Positions 34,207 to 41,213 are shown, counted from the first letter of the stretch. The stretch: DNA of 64,000 nt from Akkermansiaceae bacterium (GCA_947462535.1 CANHPN010000003.1:59875-123874), one strand, 5' to 3'. Numbers and translations: made by a program. Notes: generated by a model not told the origin, from the sequence alone.

Positions 34207-34476
34207 CTATCTGAACAAATCGCTGTGGCTGCCCGTTCGCTCAAGGTAAAGAAACTCGTCCTCCACCCGGTAAATCAAGACCCAGCCCGGCTCGACATGA
34301 CAGTCACGAAAGCCTGACCCGTTACCAATCAGTGGATGATCTCGATGCCGCTCTTCCAGTGGTTCACCCGCCGCCAAGGCTCTCACCACGCCCTTGAGCT
34401 TCTCGATATCCTTCCCTCTCTTCCTCGGTTTTTTGAAGTCTTTCTTGACTTGGCGGGTTTGAAAAATGGACTTCAT
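34207..34476 (-). CDS. yafQ: YafQ-type mRNA interferase toxin (catalytic Asp replaced)
   Basis: 89 aa RelE/ParE-superfamily toxin that in E. coli cleaves mRNA in the ribosome. Conserved core: KKDFKKPRKRGKDIEKL, ERHRDHPLIGNGSGFRDCHV, then WVLIYRVEDEFLYLERTGSH with SDLF. Of the known YafQ active-site residues, three histidines (H50, H63 and H87 of E. coli) and the tryptophan are present. The aspartate corresponding to D67 is glycine: CHVEPGW instead of CHVEPDW. This may lower RNase activity. Follows the antitoxin by 5 bases on the same strand. Confidence 0.85.
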   Translation of the reverse strand: MKSIFQTRQVKKDFKKPRKRGKDIEKLKGVVRALAAGEPLEERHRDHPLIGNGSGFRDCHVEPGWVLIYRVEDEFLYLERTGSHSDLFR

Positions 34477-34481
34477 GCATT

Positions 34482-34730
34482 TCAGCTCTCAAAAAGTTCT
34501 TCAACGGAATCAAATTTCTCCAGATTCTTCCCCGCCTTTGAGTCCTCCAAGGCCTTGATCGTCTCCTCGTTGGGGATGACCACATCGAAAGGCAGACCGT
34601 TTTTCAAAGCGATCTGGGTGTAGAACATCCGGATCGCCTCGGTCGGACTCAAGCCCAGGCGATGAAGAATCCTTTCAGCCTTCTCCTTGATCTCAGGCTG
34701 GATTCGGCTGTGAACGGCGGCGGTTTTCAT
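34482..34730 (-). CDS. dinJ: DinJ/RelB-type antitoxin
   Basis: 82 aa from MKTAAVHSRIQPEIK. The ribbon-helix-helix N-terminal part (VHSRIQPEIKEKAERILHRL, GLSPTEAIRMFYTQIALKNG, LPFDVVIPNEET) is characteristic of DinJ. The C-terminal acidic tail (KNLEKFDSVEELFES) should wrap the YafQ toxin. The ORF track starts 8 codons earlier, at a start inside the operator dyad. As in other RelB-like systems it should repress its own promoter; inverted repeats lie 12-31 bases upstream. Confidence 0.87.
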   Translation of the reverse strand: MKTAAVHSRIQPEIKEKAERILHRLGLSPTEAIRMFYTQIALKNGLPFDVVIPNEETIKALEDSKAGKNLEKFDSVEELFES

Positions 34731-34741
34731 AATCCCAAGAT

Positions 34742-34761
34742 GTTGCGTTTGCAACGCGTTG
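34742..34761. promoter_or_regulatory. Candidate operator for the toxin-antitoxin pair
   Basis: GTTGC-GTTT-GCAAC (34742-34755) overlaps a perfect palindrome CAACGCGTTG (34752-34761), just upstream of the antitoxin start. Paired dyads of this kind are typical binding sites for ribbon-helix-helix antitoxins. Function is inferred from position only. Confidence 0.5.
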
Positions 34762-34816
34762 TCAAATGAGGATTTTCAATCGGGTGTCACTGAAAGCAGT
34801 GCCAAATCCGCCGCAG

Positions 34817-34879
34817 GCCCTGGACTGCGTGCAGCTTGCTGCCGCCTTGATGCCCGCAGCCCGCTGCGACATGGATCGC
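34817..34879 (+). repeat. 63-bp dispersed repeat, copy 2 (REP-like)
   Basis: Starts GCCCTGGACTGCGTGCAGCT and ends CATGGATCGC. It is the opposite-strand partner of 30885-30947, with 9 transition differences and homology ending sharply at both sides. It lies in the debris region between the toxin-antitoxin pair and rhaB, about 410 bp from remnants of a REP-associated transposase. Confidence 0.8.
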
Positions 34880-34973
34880 CCGGAACCCACCTGCATGATC
34901 GAGACCGCGGCGGGGGTCTCCGCCATTCATTGTCGGCCCTTCTGCTAGAACCCTGCTTACGAAAAAGCAGAAC

Positions 34974-34999
34974 CGGCGGGTGACTCGCATCACCCGCCG
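34974..34999. terminator. Perfect 10-bp hairpin in the debris region
   Basis: CGGCGGGTGA, a 6-base loop, then TCACCCGCCG. Followed on the plus strand by ACTTTCCC, so it is a weak terminator at best. It marks the end of the remnant ORF at 35027 when read from the minus strand. Confidence 0.45.
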
Positions 35000-35026
35000 A
35001 CTTTCCCGGATGCGCCGGGCCGCGTG

Positions 35027-35172
35027 CTACCAAATGGTGCCGCTGATGGATTTGTATTGGAGGGAGGCCTGGCCCATGCGGTGTTGCTCTTCACGTAGGC
35101 CAGCGCCTGGGTGGCGAGCGGGCCGATGGTTTTCACCAGCGCGCTGCGGTCGGACGCCGGGTCCTGATAGAG
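35027..35172 (-). pseudogene. Fragment of an unrecognised gene, frameshifted
   Basis: Minus strand reads LYQDPASDRSALVKTIGPLA then TQALAYV in one frame, and after a shift near 35090 continues REEQHRMGQASLQYKSISGT with a stop at 35027. Protein-like composition crosses the shift, so this is a decayed coding sequence. Further upstream a third frame gives ATLRALDTPTEAQQLFGKGR, perhaps the same gene. I do not recognise the family. Confidence 0.45.
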
Positions 35173-35289
35173 GTTTCATCGACCCACCTTCCCTTGCCGA
35201 ACAACTGCTGCGCCTCGGTGGGCGTGTCCAGTGCGCGCAAGGTGGCCACCCCGTGTCCAGCGACTCCGGACTTTTACCACCGGCGCATG

Positions 35290-35412
35290 CCGCGAAACTG
35301 CTCCGGAACGCACCGGATTGAGATGGATGTAATCCGCCACGATCTAGAAATAACGACCCTCGCGCTCCTCGCCGTTGACCAACATCGCCTTGTAAAACGG
35401 CCCTGGAACACA
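35290..35412 (-). pseudogene. Remnant of a REP-associated tyrosine (Y1) transposase
   Basis: The minus strand gives VFQGRF, shifts frame near 35395, then FYKAMLVNGEEREGRYF, an in-frame TAG at 35344-35346, and IVADYIHLNPVRSG. The order FQGRxKAxLV...YIHLNPVR is the conserved C-terminal part of IS200-like RAYT transposases (Y1_Tnp family). The N-terminal part with the HUH motif and tyrosine is absent or too decayed to see. Lies close to copy 2 of the 63-bp REP-like repeat. Confidence 0.7.
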
Positions 35413-35486
35413 CGTGCAGCCGACACTTTTTTCGGGGTTGCATCCGGGTGGGCCTTGAAAAACGATGGGCTTTACCCCAATTGAAA

Positions 35487-36971
35487 ATGACATCCGGAAA
35501 AGTATTCATCGCCGTGGATTTAGGTGCAGGCAGCGGTCGCGTGATCGCCGCGAGGACGGACTTCTCCAAGCTGGAGCTTGAGGAAATCCACCGCTTCGAC
35601 AATCCGGGGACGGATCTGCCGGGCGGATCGTTTTGGAACATCGTCGGGCTTTACCGCGAGATTCTCGAAGGCTTGCGCCGCGCGGTGGAGCGGCATGGGG
35701 AGAACATCGTCTCCATCGGGATCGATACCTGGGGCTGTGATTTCGGGTTGGTGGATGAAAACGGCGAGCTTCTTGGAATGCCGCACCAATACCGTGACCC
35801 GCGCTTCGAGGGGATGGCGGAGGCGATGCACGCGATCCTACCCGAGGCGGAAATTTACGCGCAGACCGGGCTGACGACGAATTTCTATAACAGCTCGCTG
35901 CATCTGCTGGCCGAGACGCGCAAGAAGAGCCCCGCCCTGCTTAATGCGGAGCGCCTGCTTTTCGTGCCGGACTTGCTGGCTTATTGGCTGACGGGCAGGC
36001 AGGCGGTCGAGAGGACGGTCGCCTCGACCTCGCAACTGATCGATCCGCGCACCGGCGACTGGGCGTGGGGGGTGATCGACGCGCTGGGCTTGCCGCGCAA
36101 GATTTTCGGAGAAGTGGTCGCGCCGGGCACCGTGCTCGGGCCGATCCGTGAGGAAGTGGCGGCGTTCATCGGCCGGGCCGGGATTCCGGTGGTGGCCACG
36201 GCTTGTCACGACACGGCTTCGGCGGTGGCCGGCATCCCGATGATCGGCAGCGGAAATCTTTGGTTGTCCTCGGGCACCTGGTCGATCATGGGCGTCGAGG
36301 CGGCCGAGGCGATCACCACGTCGGAGGCGTTCGAGCTGGGATTCTGCAACGAGCTCGGAGTCGATAACAGCGTCCGGTTTTTGAAAAACATCAGCGGCCT
36401 GTGGCTCATCCAGGAGTGCAAACGCCAGTGGGAACTCGACGGCGAGAAATTCGGCTACGCGGAAATGGCGGCGATGGCGAACGACGCCGAGCCCTTCACC
36501 GCCTTCATCGATCCGGACGACGCGAGCTTCGCCAGCCCCGGTGAAATGCCTGCCAAGATCCGTGCTTACTGTGAGAAAACCGGCCAACCCGTTCCTCTCG
36601 ATCACGGCCAAGTACTGCGGGTGGCCAGCGAGTCGCTCGCTCTCAAGTACCGCGTCGTGTCTGACCGGGTTCGTCAGCTAACGGGGCGTGATTTCACGCG
36701 CCTGCACGCGGGCGGCGGCGGCATCCAGAACGAGCTTCTCAGCCAGGCGACCGCCAACGCGCTCGGGATCGAGGTGATCGCCGGTCCGGTGGAGGCCACC
36801 TCTTGCGGCAACGTGATCACCCAGATGGTGGGCACCGGTCATCTGCCAGATATCAAGACCGGGCGGGATTTGATCCGGCGCTCGTTCGAGTTCCGGCTTT
36901 TCGCGCCCGGCGATTCCGCAGCGTGGAAAGCGGCGTTCCTGCGCTTCAAGACGGTGATCGGCCTGGATTGA
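35487..36971 (+). CDS. rhaB: Rhamnulokinase (FGGY family)
   Basis: 494 aa carbohydrate kinase that phosphorylates L-rhamnulose to the 1-phosphate. ATP-binding N-terminus FIAVDLGAGSGRVIAAR, the substrate region GIDTWGCDFGLVDENGELLG and PHQYRDPR, the rhamnulokinase-type stretch TNFYNSSLHLLAE, the catalytic-Asp region VATACHDTASAVAGIP and the C-terminal GGGIQNELLSQATANALG motif are all present. The start at MTSGKVFIAV fits the family. No other rhamnose gene (isomerase, aldolase, transporter) lies in the window; the gene stands alone between two patches of broken mobile DNA. Confidence 0.88.
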   Translation: MTSGKVFIAVDLGAGSGRVIAARTDFSKLELEEIHRFDNPGTDLPGGSFWNIVGLYREILEGLRRAVERHGENIVSIGIDTWGCDFGLVDENGELLGMPHQYRDPRFEGMAEAMHAILPEAEIYAQTGLTTNFYNSSLHLLAETRKKSPALLNAERLLFVPDLLAYWLTGRQAVERTVASTSQLIDPRTGDWAWGVIDALGLPRKIFGEVVAPGTVLGPIREEVAAFIGRAGIPVVATACHDTASAVAGIPMIGSGNLWLSSGTWSIMGVEAAEAITTSEAFELGFCNELGVDNSVRFLKNISGLWLIQECKRQWELDGEKFGYAEMAAMANDAEPFTAFIDPDDASFASPGEMPAKIRAYCEKTGQPVPLDHGQVLRVASESLALKYRVVSDRVRQLTGRDFTRLHAGGGGIQNELLSQATANALGIEVIAGPVEATSCGNVITQMVGTGHLPDIKTGRDLIRRSFEFRLFAPGDSAAWKAAFLRFKTVIGLD

Positions 36972-37058
36972 GGCTCGGGGAATCGGCAAGAAAAATGCTG
37001 CCAGGGAATCCGCAGCAAGCCCGGACAAACTACCGTTGCTCCGATCAAGGCCTGGCGG

Positions 37059-37075
37059 GGTTCGCTTGCCGAACC
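37059..37075. repeat. Small inverted repeat GGTTCG-CTTGC-CGAACC
   Basis: Perfect 6-bp stem, extendable with a G-U pair, in the 175-base gap after rhaB. The surrounding GC-rich stretch (GCCTGGCGGGG before, TCCACGGCCCC after) has no coding sense that I can see and may be a dispersed repeat. Confidence 0.35.
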
Positions 37076-37146
37076 TCCACGGCCCCTGACAGCCCGAAGA
37101 GTCAAAACCAGCGCGGCGCGCGGAGCAATTCATTTATGCAGGTCAA

Positions 37147-37299
37147 TCATGTGGCCGGCAGCGCCCGCGACCACCTTTTCCGCTGGCTAGCGGCGTTCAT
37201 GAGGATTTCGGCGATTCTAGGGAGAGCGTCCTGAGGGCCGTCTTCGAAAAGGAGATTGATGAGCGGATCCTGGTGGGTAGTCTGTTTGTGTTCGTCCAT
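37147..37299 (-). pseudogene. 5' remnant of an IS256-type (mutator) transposase
   Basis: A 50-codon frame from ATG at 37299: MDEHKQTTHQDPLINLLFED followed by ALPRIAEILMNAA, then divergent sequence and a stop at 37147. The DPLxxLLxxG...LxRIxExLMNAAM pattern is the N-terminus of IS256-family transposases (usually about 400 aa). Only the first 40 or so residues look conserved, so this is the left end of a deleted insertion sequence. Too short for the ORF track. Confidence 0.55.
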
Positions 37300-37409
37300 G
37301 GCTGGTGCTGTTTTGGTTTGAGCACCTCCAGTATCTGGTCTTGGACGGACGCCGACAACCCCGGTGGGTCGGGGGGGAGGTCGGCGGGCCTTTGCTGCGT
37401 AGCGGGCTT

Positions 37410-37505
37410 TTACAGACGAATCTTTACACTATCATTTTCGGCCGTGGAACTGGCGTAAAGCAGCACGTTGGAATCCAGAAACACAGGCGGACTGGATTTC
37501 AAATT
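37410..37505 (-). pseudogene. Truncated PIN-domain (VapC-like) toxin remnant
   Basis: The frame reads PPVFLDSNVLLYASSTAEND and stops after SVKIRL. FLDSNVLLYA carries the first acidic residue of PIN-domain ribonucleases (D in LDSN). A full PIN protein has about 130 aa; here only the first 25 remain before the sequence changes into the presumed IS end upstream of the IS256-type remnant. Probably interrupted by that insertion; inferred from order only. Confidence 0.55.
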
Positions 37506-37657
37506 CCTGCCTGCGGGCGGGCAATTTTTACTGCTATTTTGAAAACAGCACCGATGAGGACTGCCAAGTTTCAAACCACCCGCGCTTCGGGAAAGTGCCG
37601 CGTCGGCAAGTCGCTGCTTGGAAATCACGGGAACGCGGTCATGGTTCCGCCGCGCCT

Positions 37658-38572
37658 ATGGAAGAAACCGGAACGAACGAAAAAGCCGCCGCCGAAGAGC
37701 CGATCCCGCCGCCGGGACTGCGGCAGGATTTGATGGTGCTGATGAAGGTGCGCCTGAATTTCTTCGTCCTGATCACCACGTTTTTCGGGTTCCTGTTATA
37801 TTCCCGCGGGGTGGAAATGAACTGGATGAAGCTGCTCCACACCATCCTCGGGACGGCGGCGGCGGCGTTCGGATCGGCGGCATTCAACCAGCTGATGGAA
37901 GTGGACCTGGATGCCCGGATGAAGCGCACGGCGGATCGCCCGCTGCCGTCGCGGCGGATGGACCCGCTGGTCGCGTTCGGCATCGGCTGGGTTTTATCCG
38001 CCATCGGGATCATCCATCTCGCGGTGCAGGTCGACCATCTCGCGGCATACCTAACGGCGGCGACGGTGGCGATCTACGTTTTCATCTACACGCCCCTGAA
38101 ACGCGTGAGCTCGACGAACACGCTGGTCGGCGCGATTCCCGGCGCGGTTCCGCCGGTGATCGGCTGGGTGGGCGCGGGCGGAAGCATTGGCTGGGAAGCG
38201 TGGTTTTTGTTCGGGTTGCTGTTTCTCTGGCAGCTCCCGCATTTCATCGCCATCAACTGGCTGTTCCGCGCGGAATATGAATCCGCAGATTACAAGATGT
38301 GGTCCAACCGCGATCTGACAGGGCGCAAAAGCGGACGGCTTTCCGCGATGTTCTCGCTGGTGCTCGCGGTCTTTTCGCTGCTGCCGGCTTTGCTGGGTTT
38401 CGCCAACTTGCTGTGGTCGATCATCGGGCCGCTGCTGGCCTTGGTAATGATGGCGCTGGCGCTGAAATTTTCGCGCGACGGCGAGCGAGCCTCCGCGCGG
38501 CGACTGTTTCTGTTCACGTTGTTGTACTTGCCGGTCGCATTGCTGGTTCTGGTGTTCGCGTGGAAAAGTTAG
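37658..38572 (+). CDS. ctaB: Heme O synthase (protoheme IX farnesyltransferase)
   Basis: 304 aa UbiA-family prenyltransferase that adds farnesyl to heme B for heme-copper oxidases. The two Asp-rich active sites are visible: NQLMEVDLDARMKRTADRPL (first) and YTPLKRVSSTNTLVGAIPGA with the later stretch WQLPHFIAINWLFRAEYESA and YKMW. About nine membrane helices. The N-terminal 35 residues before LMVLMKVRLNFFVLI are hydrophilic. ATG 37658 chosen over the longer ORF, whose extra part is low-quality. It is isolated from any cytochrome oxidase gene here. The following gene starts 11 bases later, so they may be co-transcribed. Confidence 0.92.
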   Translation: MEETGTNEKAAAEEPIPPPGLRQDLMVLMKVRLNFFVLITTFFGFLLYSRGVEMNWMKLLHTILGTAAAAFGSAAFNQLMEVDLDARMKRTADRPLPSRRMDPLVAFGIGWVLSAIGIIHLAVQVDHLAAYLTAATVAIYVFIYTPLKRVSSTNTLVGAIPGAVPPVIGWVGAGGSIGWEAWFLFGLLFLWQLPHFIAINWLFRAEYESADYKMWSNRDLTGRKSGRLSAMFSLVLAVFSLLPALLGFANLLWSIIGPLLALVMMALALKFSRDGERASARRLFLFTLLYLPVALLVLVFAWKS

Positions 38573-38583
38573 GCGGCGCATTT

Positions 38584-39300
38584 ATGAATGAGCTGATCGC
38601 ATCTACGGAACGCCTCGCAACCGAGTTGAGAGCTCTCGAATTCTCACCGCCGGTCGCATGCGTTTACCGGACCTTGGACTACACTTGGCAGGCGCACCGG
38701 CAGTATCTGGAACGCTTCGGCAAGGGAAGGAAGCGAGTCGTGTTTCTCGGCATGAATCCCGGTCCGTTCGGGATGGCGCAGACTGGCGTGCCGTTCGGGG
38801 AGGTGGCCGCGGTGCGGGATTGGATGGGGATTCAAGCGCCGGTCGGCAAGCCCGAGCCGGAGCATCCGAAGCGTTTGATCGAGGGATTCGAGTGCAGACG
38901 CTCGGAGGTGAGCGGCCGACGGCTGTGGGGGCTTTTTGCCGCGCGCTTTGAAAATGCCGGGGACTTTTTCAAAGATCACTTCGTGCTCAACTACTGCCCG
39001 CTGGTCTGGATGAGCACCAGCGGCGCGAATCTAACGCCTGACAAGCTTCCTGCCGTGGAGATGATACCCGTGGAGCAAGCGTGTCAGAAACACCTCCAGG
39101 AAGTGATCTCGTTGTTCAAGCCTTCCCGGCTGATCGGCGTCGGCGGGTTTGCGGAAGAGCGCTTGCGGCGCGCGGCCAAAGCCACCGGCAGTCCCGCGCG
39201 GATCGGTCGCATTCTGCACCCGTCACCCGCATCGCCGGCAGCGAACCGCGGCTGGGCGGAGGCGGCGGGCCGCCAACTCGCGGATCTCGGAGTCTGGTGA
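38584..39300 (+). CDS. SMUG1-type single-strand-selective uracil-DNA glycosylase
   Basis: 238 aa, UDG family 3. The catalytic motif GMNPGPFGMAQTGVPFG is essentially identical to that of animal SMUG1 (conserved Asn activating water), followed by the RDWMGI region. The leucine-intercalation loop motif HPSPASPAANRGW corresponds to HPSPRNPQANKGW of animal SMUG1. It removes uracil and 5-hydroxymethyluracil from DNA, starting base excision repair. It starts 11 bases after the heme O synthase gene and is convergent with the SirB1-like gene. Bacterial SMUG1 is known but patchy in distribution. Confidence 0.9.
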   Translation: MNELIASTERLATELRALEFSPPVACVYRTLDYTWQAHRQYLERFGKGRKRVVFLGMNPGPFGMAQTGVPFGEVAAVRDWMGIQAPVGKPEPEHPKRLIEGFECRRSEVSGRRLWGLFAARFENAGDFFKDHFVLNYCPLVWMSTSGANLTPDKLPAVEMIPVEQACQKHLQEVISLFKPSRLIGVGGFAEERLRRAAKATGSPARIGRILHPSPASPAANRGWAEAAGRQLADLGVW

Positions 39301-39306
39301 CAACGC

Positions 39307-40149
39307 TCACTCCAAGGTTGCCCGGAGTTTTTGAATCAACAGCGCGTCTTCGTTGCGGTCGGCTTGTTCCAAGGCGTAGCTGAGATTGTTGAGCAGGCGC
39401 AGCAAGATGGTTCCCGGATCAACGGTCTGGCGCAGGATATTCCGCTGAGACCGGTTGAGCTCGGGGCTTTCGAGCAGTTCCGATTGGAGATGGAGTTCGC
39501 CACGGTCGAAGCAATCGATGACGAGAGGAAAGCCGTCTTCGAAGATCCGGCACATGAAGTGACCAGGGAAGTTGACCCCTTCGATTTCGAGATTGAGCCG
39601 GCGGCCCACGAGCATGAAAATCAAACAGAGTCCGAGAGGGTTCGAGCGGCCTTCCGCGACGCACCAGGCGAGATCCGAGTTTCTGGGATCGTGGTAATCC
39701 GTCTGGTTGCCGGTCATGCGTGTTCCTTCGAAGAGAAACGCGCGGAGCTCGTTCGCCGTTGTCACGCCGTCGTCGGCCGCTTCCTCCGCGAGAAGGTCGA
39801 GCGCGTCGGATAGAGGCTGGCGCAGCGAAATTCCATCGTGAAGAAAATCAGACAAACACCGGAGAAGCGCCTCGAAGGATTCCCAGTCCTCCTGCAAGGC
39901 GGCGGCACCACCGGTGGGTGCGATCCATTCGCACGCGAGCGTTTCACGGCGGGGCGGGCTGAGCATTTCCACGAGTAGCGCTTTTTCCCGCCTGCTCAGC
40001 GGGCGCGGCTGTGTGGCGAGCCATTCGCTGAGATCTCCGCCACAGAGGGAGAGGCGCTCCGCCACGCGTTTGCGGACTAACGGAGTTTCGTCATCAAGAA
40101 GCCGGAGAAGAGCATCGAGCTCATCAGGTGCGGGCGGCGCTGCGTCCAT
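39307..40149 (-). CDS. SirB1/transglutaminase-like family protein
   Basis: 280 aa. The core motif RSNPLGLCLIFMLVGRRLNL and EGVNFPGHFMCRIFEDGFPL is diagnostic for the SirB1 group of transglutaminase-like proteins, which lack an established enzymatic role. The C-terminus (ILLRLLNNLSYALEQADRNED) resembles the TPR-like tail found in these proteins. The usual Cys-His-Asp triad is incomplete: SNPLGLC and GHF are present, as in the family. The N-terminal 110 residues are a helical extension (RLLDDETPLVRKRVAERLSL, HEAT-like). Start at MDAAPPAPDE preferred over ATG 40161. Confidence 0.78.
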   Translation of the reverse strand: MDAAPPAPDELDALLRLLDDETPLVRKRVAERLSLCGGDLSEWLATQPRPLSRREKALLVEMLSPPRRETLACEWIAPTGGAAALQEDWESFEALLRCLSDFLHDGISLRQPLSDALDLLAEEAADDGVTTANELRAFLFEGTRMTGNQTDYHDPRNSDLAWCVAEGRSNPLGLCLIFMLVGRRLNLEIEGVNFPGHFMCRIFEDGFPLVIDCFDRGELHLQSELLESPELNRSQRNILRQTVDPGTILLRLLNNLSYALEQADRNEDALLIQKLRATLE

Positions 40150-40187
40150 CGCAGGGATCAAAGTGGATCAGGAGACCGGGTGAAAAA

Positions 40188-40262
40188 TGGTGCGCGATAC
40201 TGGGTTCGAACCAGTGACCCCCTCCGTGTCAGGGAGGTGCTCTACCACTGAGCTAACCGCGC
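40188..40262 (-). tRNA. tRNA-Val (anticodon GAC), CCA encoded
   Basis: Minus strand reads GCGCGGTTAGCTCAGTGGTA at the 5' end. Acceptor GCGCGGT pairs with ATCGCGC (one G-U). Anticodon stem CCTCC/GGAGG closes loop CTGACAC giving anticodon GAC. T-loop GGTTCGAACCC is standard, discriminator A and CCA are encoded, followed by a T-run ATTTTT. Confidence 0.95.
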
Positions 40263-40342
40263 AAAGGAGACGCCCGCTAAGGGCGGGCGAAGCTAGGACG
40301 GGCGCGCCACCGGATGCAATCCCTTTTTTTGGCTAAAAAAGA

Positions 40343-40368
40343 GGCGGGAGATCTGAAGATCTCCCGCC
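40343..40368 (-). terminator. Strong intrinsic terminator of the BlaI-H1 gene
   Basis: GGCGGGAGATC-TGAA-GATCTCCCGCC, perfect 11-bp stem with tetraloop. Read on the minus strand it is followed by TCTTTTTTAG. On the plus strand a shorter CTTTG follows, so it may also work in the other direction. Confidence 0.85.
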
Positions 40369-40449
40369 TTTGATAACCCTCCGGATGGCTGGCAAACAGG
40401 CGGGCGGCTCGAAAGCGCGACGTCCGGAGCCAGTTCCGAGGTTTTTTAA

Positions 40450-41160
40450 TTATTTCTTGGCGGCTTTCTTCGCGGCTTTCTTTGCAGGAGCGGCCTTCTT
40501 GGCGGCGGCTTTCTTCGCAGGTGCGGCCTTCTTGGCGGCGGCTTTCTTGGCGACCGTCTTCTTCACCGCTTTTTTGGCGGCTTTCTTGGCGCTTTTTGCG
40601 ACTTTCTTCACCGCCTTCTTGGCTGCCTTTTTAGCAGGAGCCTTTTTGGCGGGGGCTTTCTTCGCCGCTTTTTTAGCTGCTTTCTTGGCCGGGGCCTTTT
40701 TGGCCGGGGCTTTGGTTGCAGCCTTTTTCACGGCCTTCTTTGCGGGTGCCTTTTTGGCAGCTTTCTTCGGTGCTTTTTTTGCAGCCATAGTTTTGTGTCG
40801 TTGGAGTTCGCGTTCGATGTTTGTTTTCTCTTCCGGCGTTAATGTGCCGACGGAGAGGATAGCGAGGAGCGCCTCACCAAGGCGTCCTCCAAAAGCGTTA
40901 GTCAGGAAGTCGTGGGTCGCGCGCTGTACGATCACCTCCTGCGAATACGCGGCCGCGTAAACATGCGCCCTGCCGACCAGCGCGCGTTTGACGAGACTCT
41001 TGCGCTCGAGACTCTGCATCACGGAAAGAACGGTGGTGTAGGCCCGGTCTTTTCCATCAGGCAGCGTCTCGTGGACCGCAGCAACCGTCGATGGTCCTTC
41101 GTGCCACAAAACGGATAGGGCTTGAAGTTCGAGATTGGATGGATGGGTTGGCCGCGCCAT
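40450..41160 (-). CDS. BlaI/MecI/CopY-type repressor fused to a histone-H1-like Lys/Ala tail
   Basis: 236 aa. Residues 1-123 are a complete penicillinase-repressor winged helix: NLELQALSVLWHEGPSTVAA, the recognition region AYTTVLSVMQSLERKSLVKR, and dimerisation end LLAILSVGTLTPEEKTNIE. Immediately after (from about residue 126) comes about 110 residues of almost pure Lys/Ala/Pro (AAKKAPKKAAKKAPAKKAVK and so on), the composition of eukaryotic H1 tails and of chlamydial/bacterial H1-like proteins. The join is in frame without a stop. An internal ATG (MAAKKAPKK) could also start the tail alone. No BlaR1-type sensor protease or beta-lactamase is adjacent. The tail would bind DNA non-specifically, so it may be both repressor and nucleoid protein. 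Confidence 0.85.
   Translation of the reverse strand: MARPTHPSNLELQALSVLWHEGPSTVAAVHETLPDGKDRAYTTVLSVMQSLERKSLVKRALVGRAHVYAAAYSQEVIVQRATHDFLTNAFGGRLGEALLAILSVGTLTPEEKTNIERELQRHKTMAAKKAPKKAAKKAPAKKAVKKAATKAPAKKAPAKKAAKKAAKKAPAKKAPAKKAAKKAVKKVAKSAKKAAKKAVKKTVAKKAAAKKAAPAKKAAAKKAAPAKKAAKKAAKK
40460..40780 (-). repeat. Low-complexity tandem repeats encoding the H1-like tail
   Basis: Imperfect repeats of units such as GCGGCCTTCTTGGCGGCGGC and TTTCTTCGCAGGTGC, about 30-36 bp apart at 40485-40555. They continue with simpler GCCTTCTTGGC units. This is simple-sequence DNA that can expand and contract in frame. Confidence 0.75.
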
Positions 41161-41184
41161 AGGGAAGTCTCTTCGCTGACGACG

Positions 41185-41213
41185 ATGAAACTAGTAGTTC
41201 GGATATTCGTCAA
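41185..41213 (-). promoter_or_regulatory. Candidate promoter and autoregulatory site of the BlaI-H1 gene
   Basis: On the minus strand a TTGACG (-35-like) is followed by AATATCCGAACTACTAGTTT. The AACTACTAGTTT dyad-like element (41188-41199), with ACTAGT core, falls in the promoter region about 30 bases before the start. BlaI-type repressors usually control their own promoter through TACTA/TAGTA-like half sites. Prediction only. Confidence 0.35.

Noticed and set aside
36972-37146. 78-codon frame after rhaB on the minus strand (36678-37133 ORF)
   Set aside because: Mostly antisense to rhaB, Arg/Gly/Ser-rich; the gap looks like repeat or insertion-sequence debris instead.
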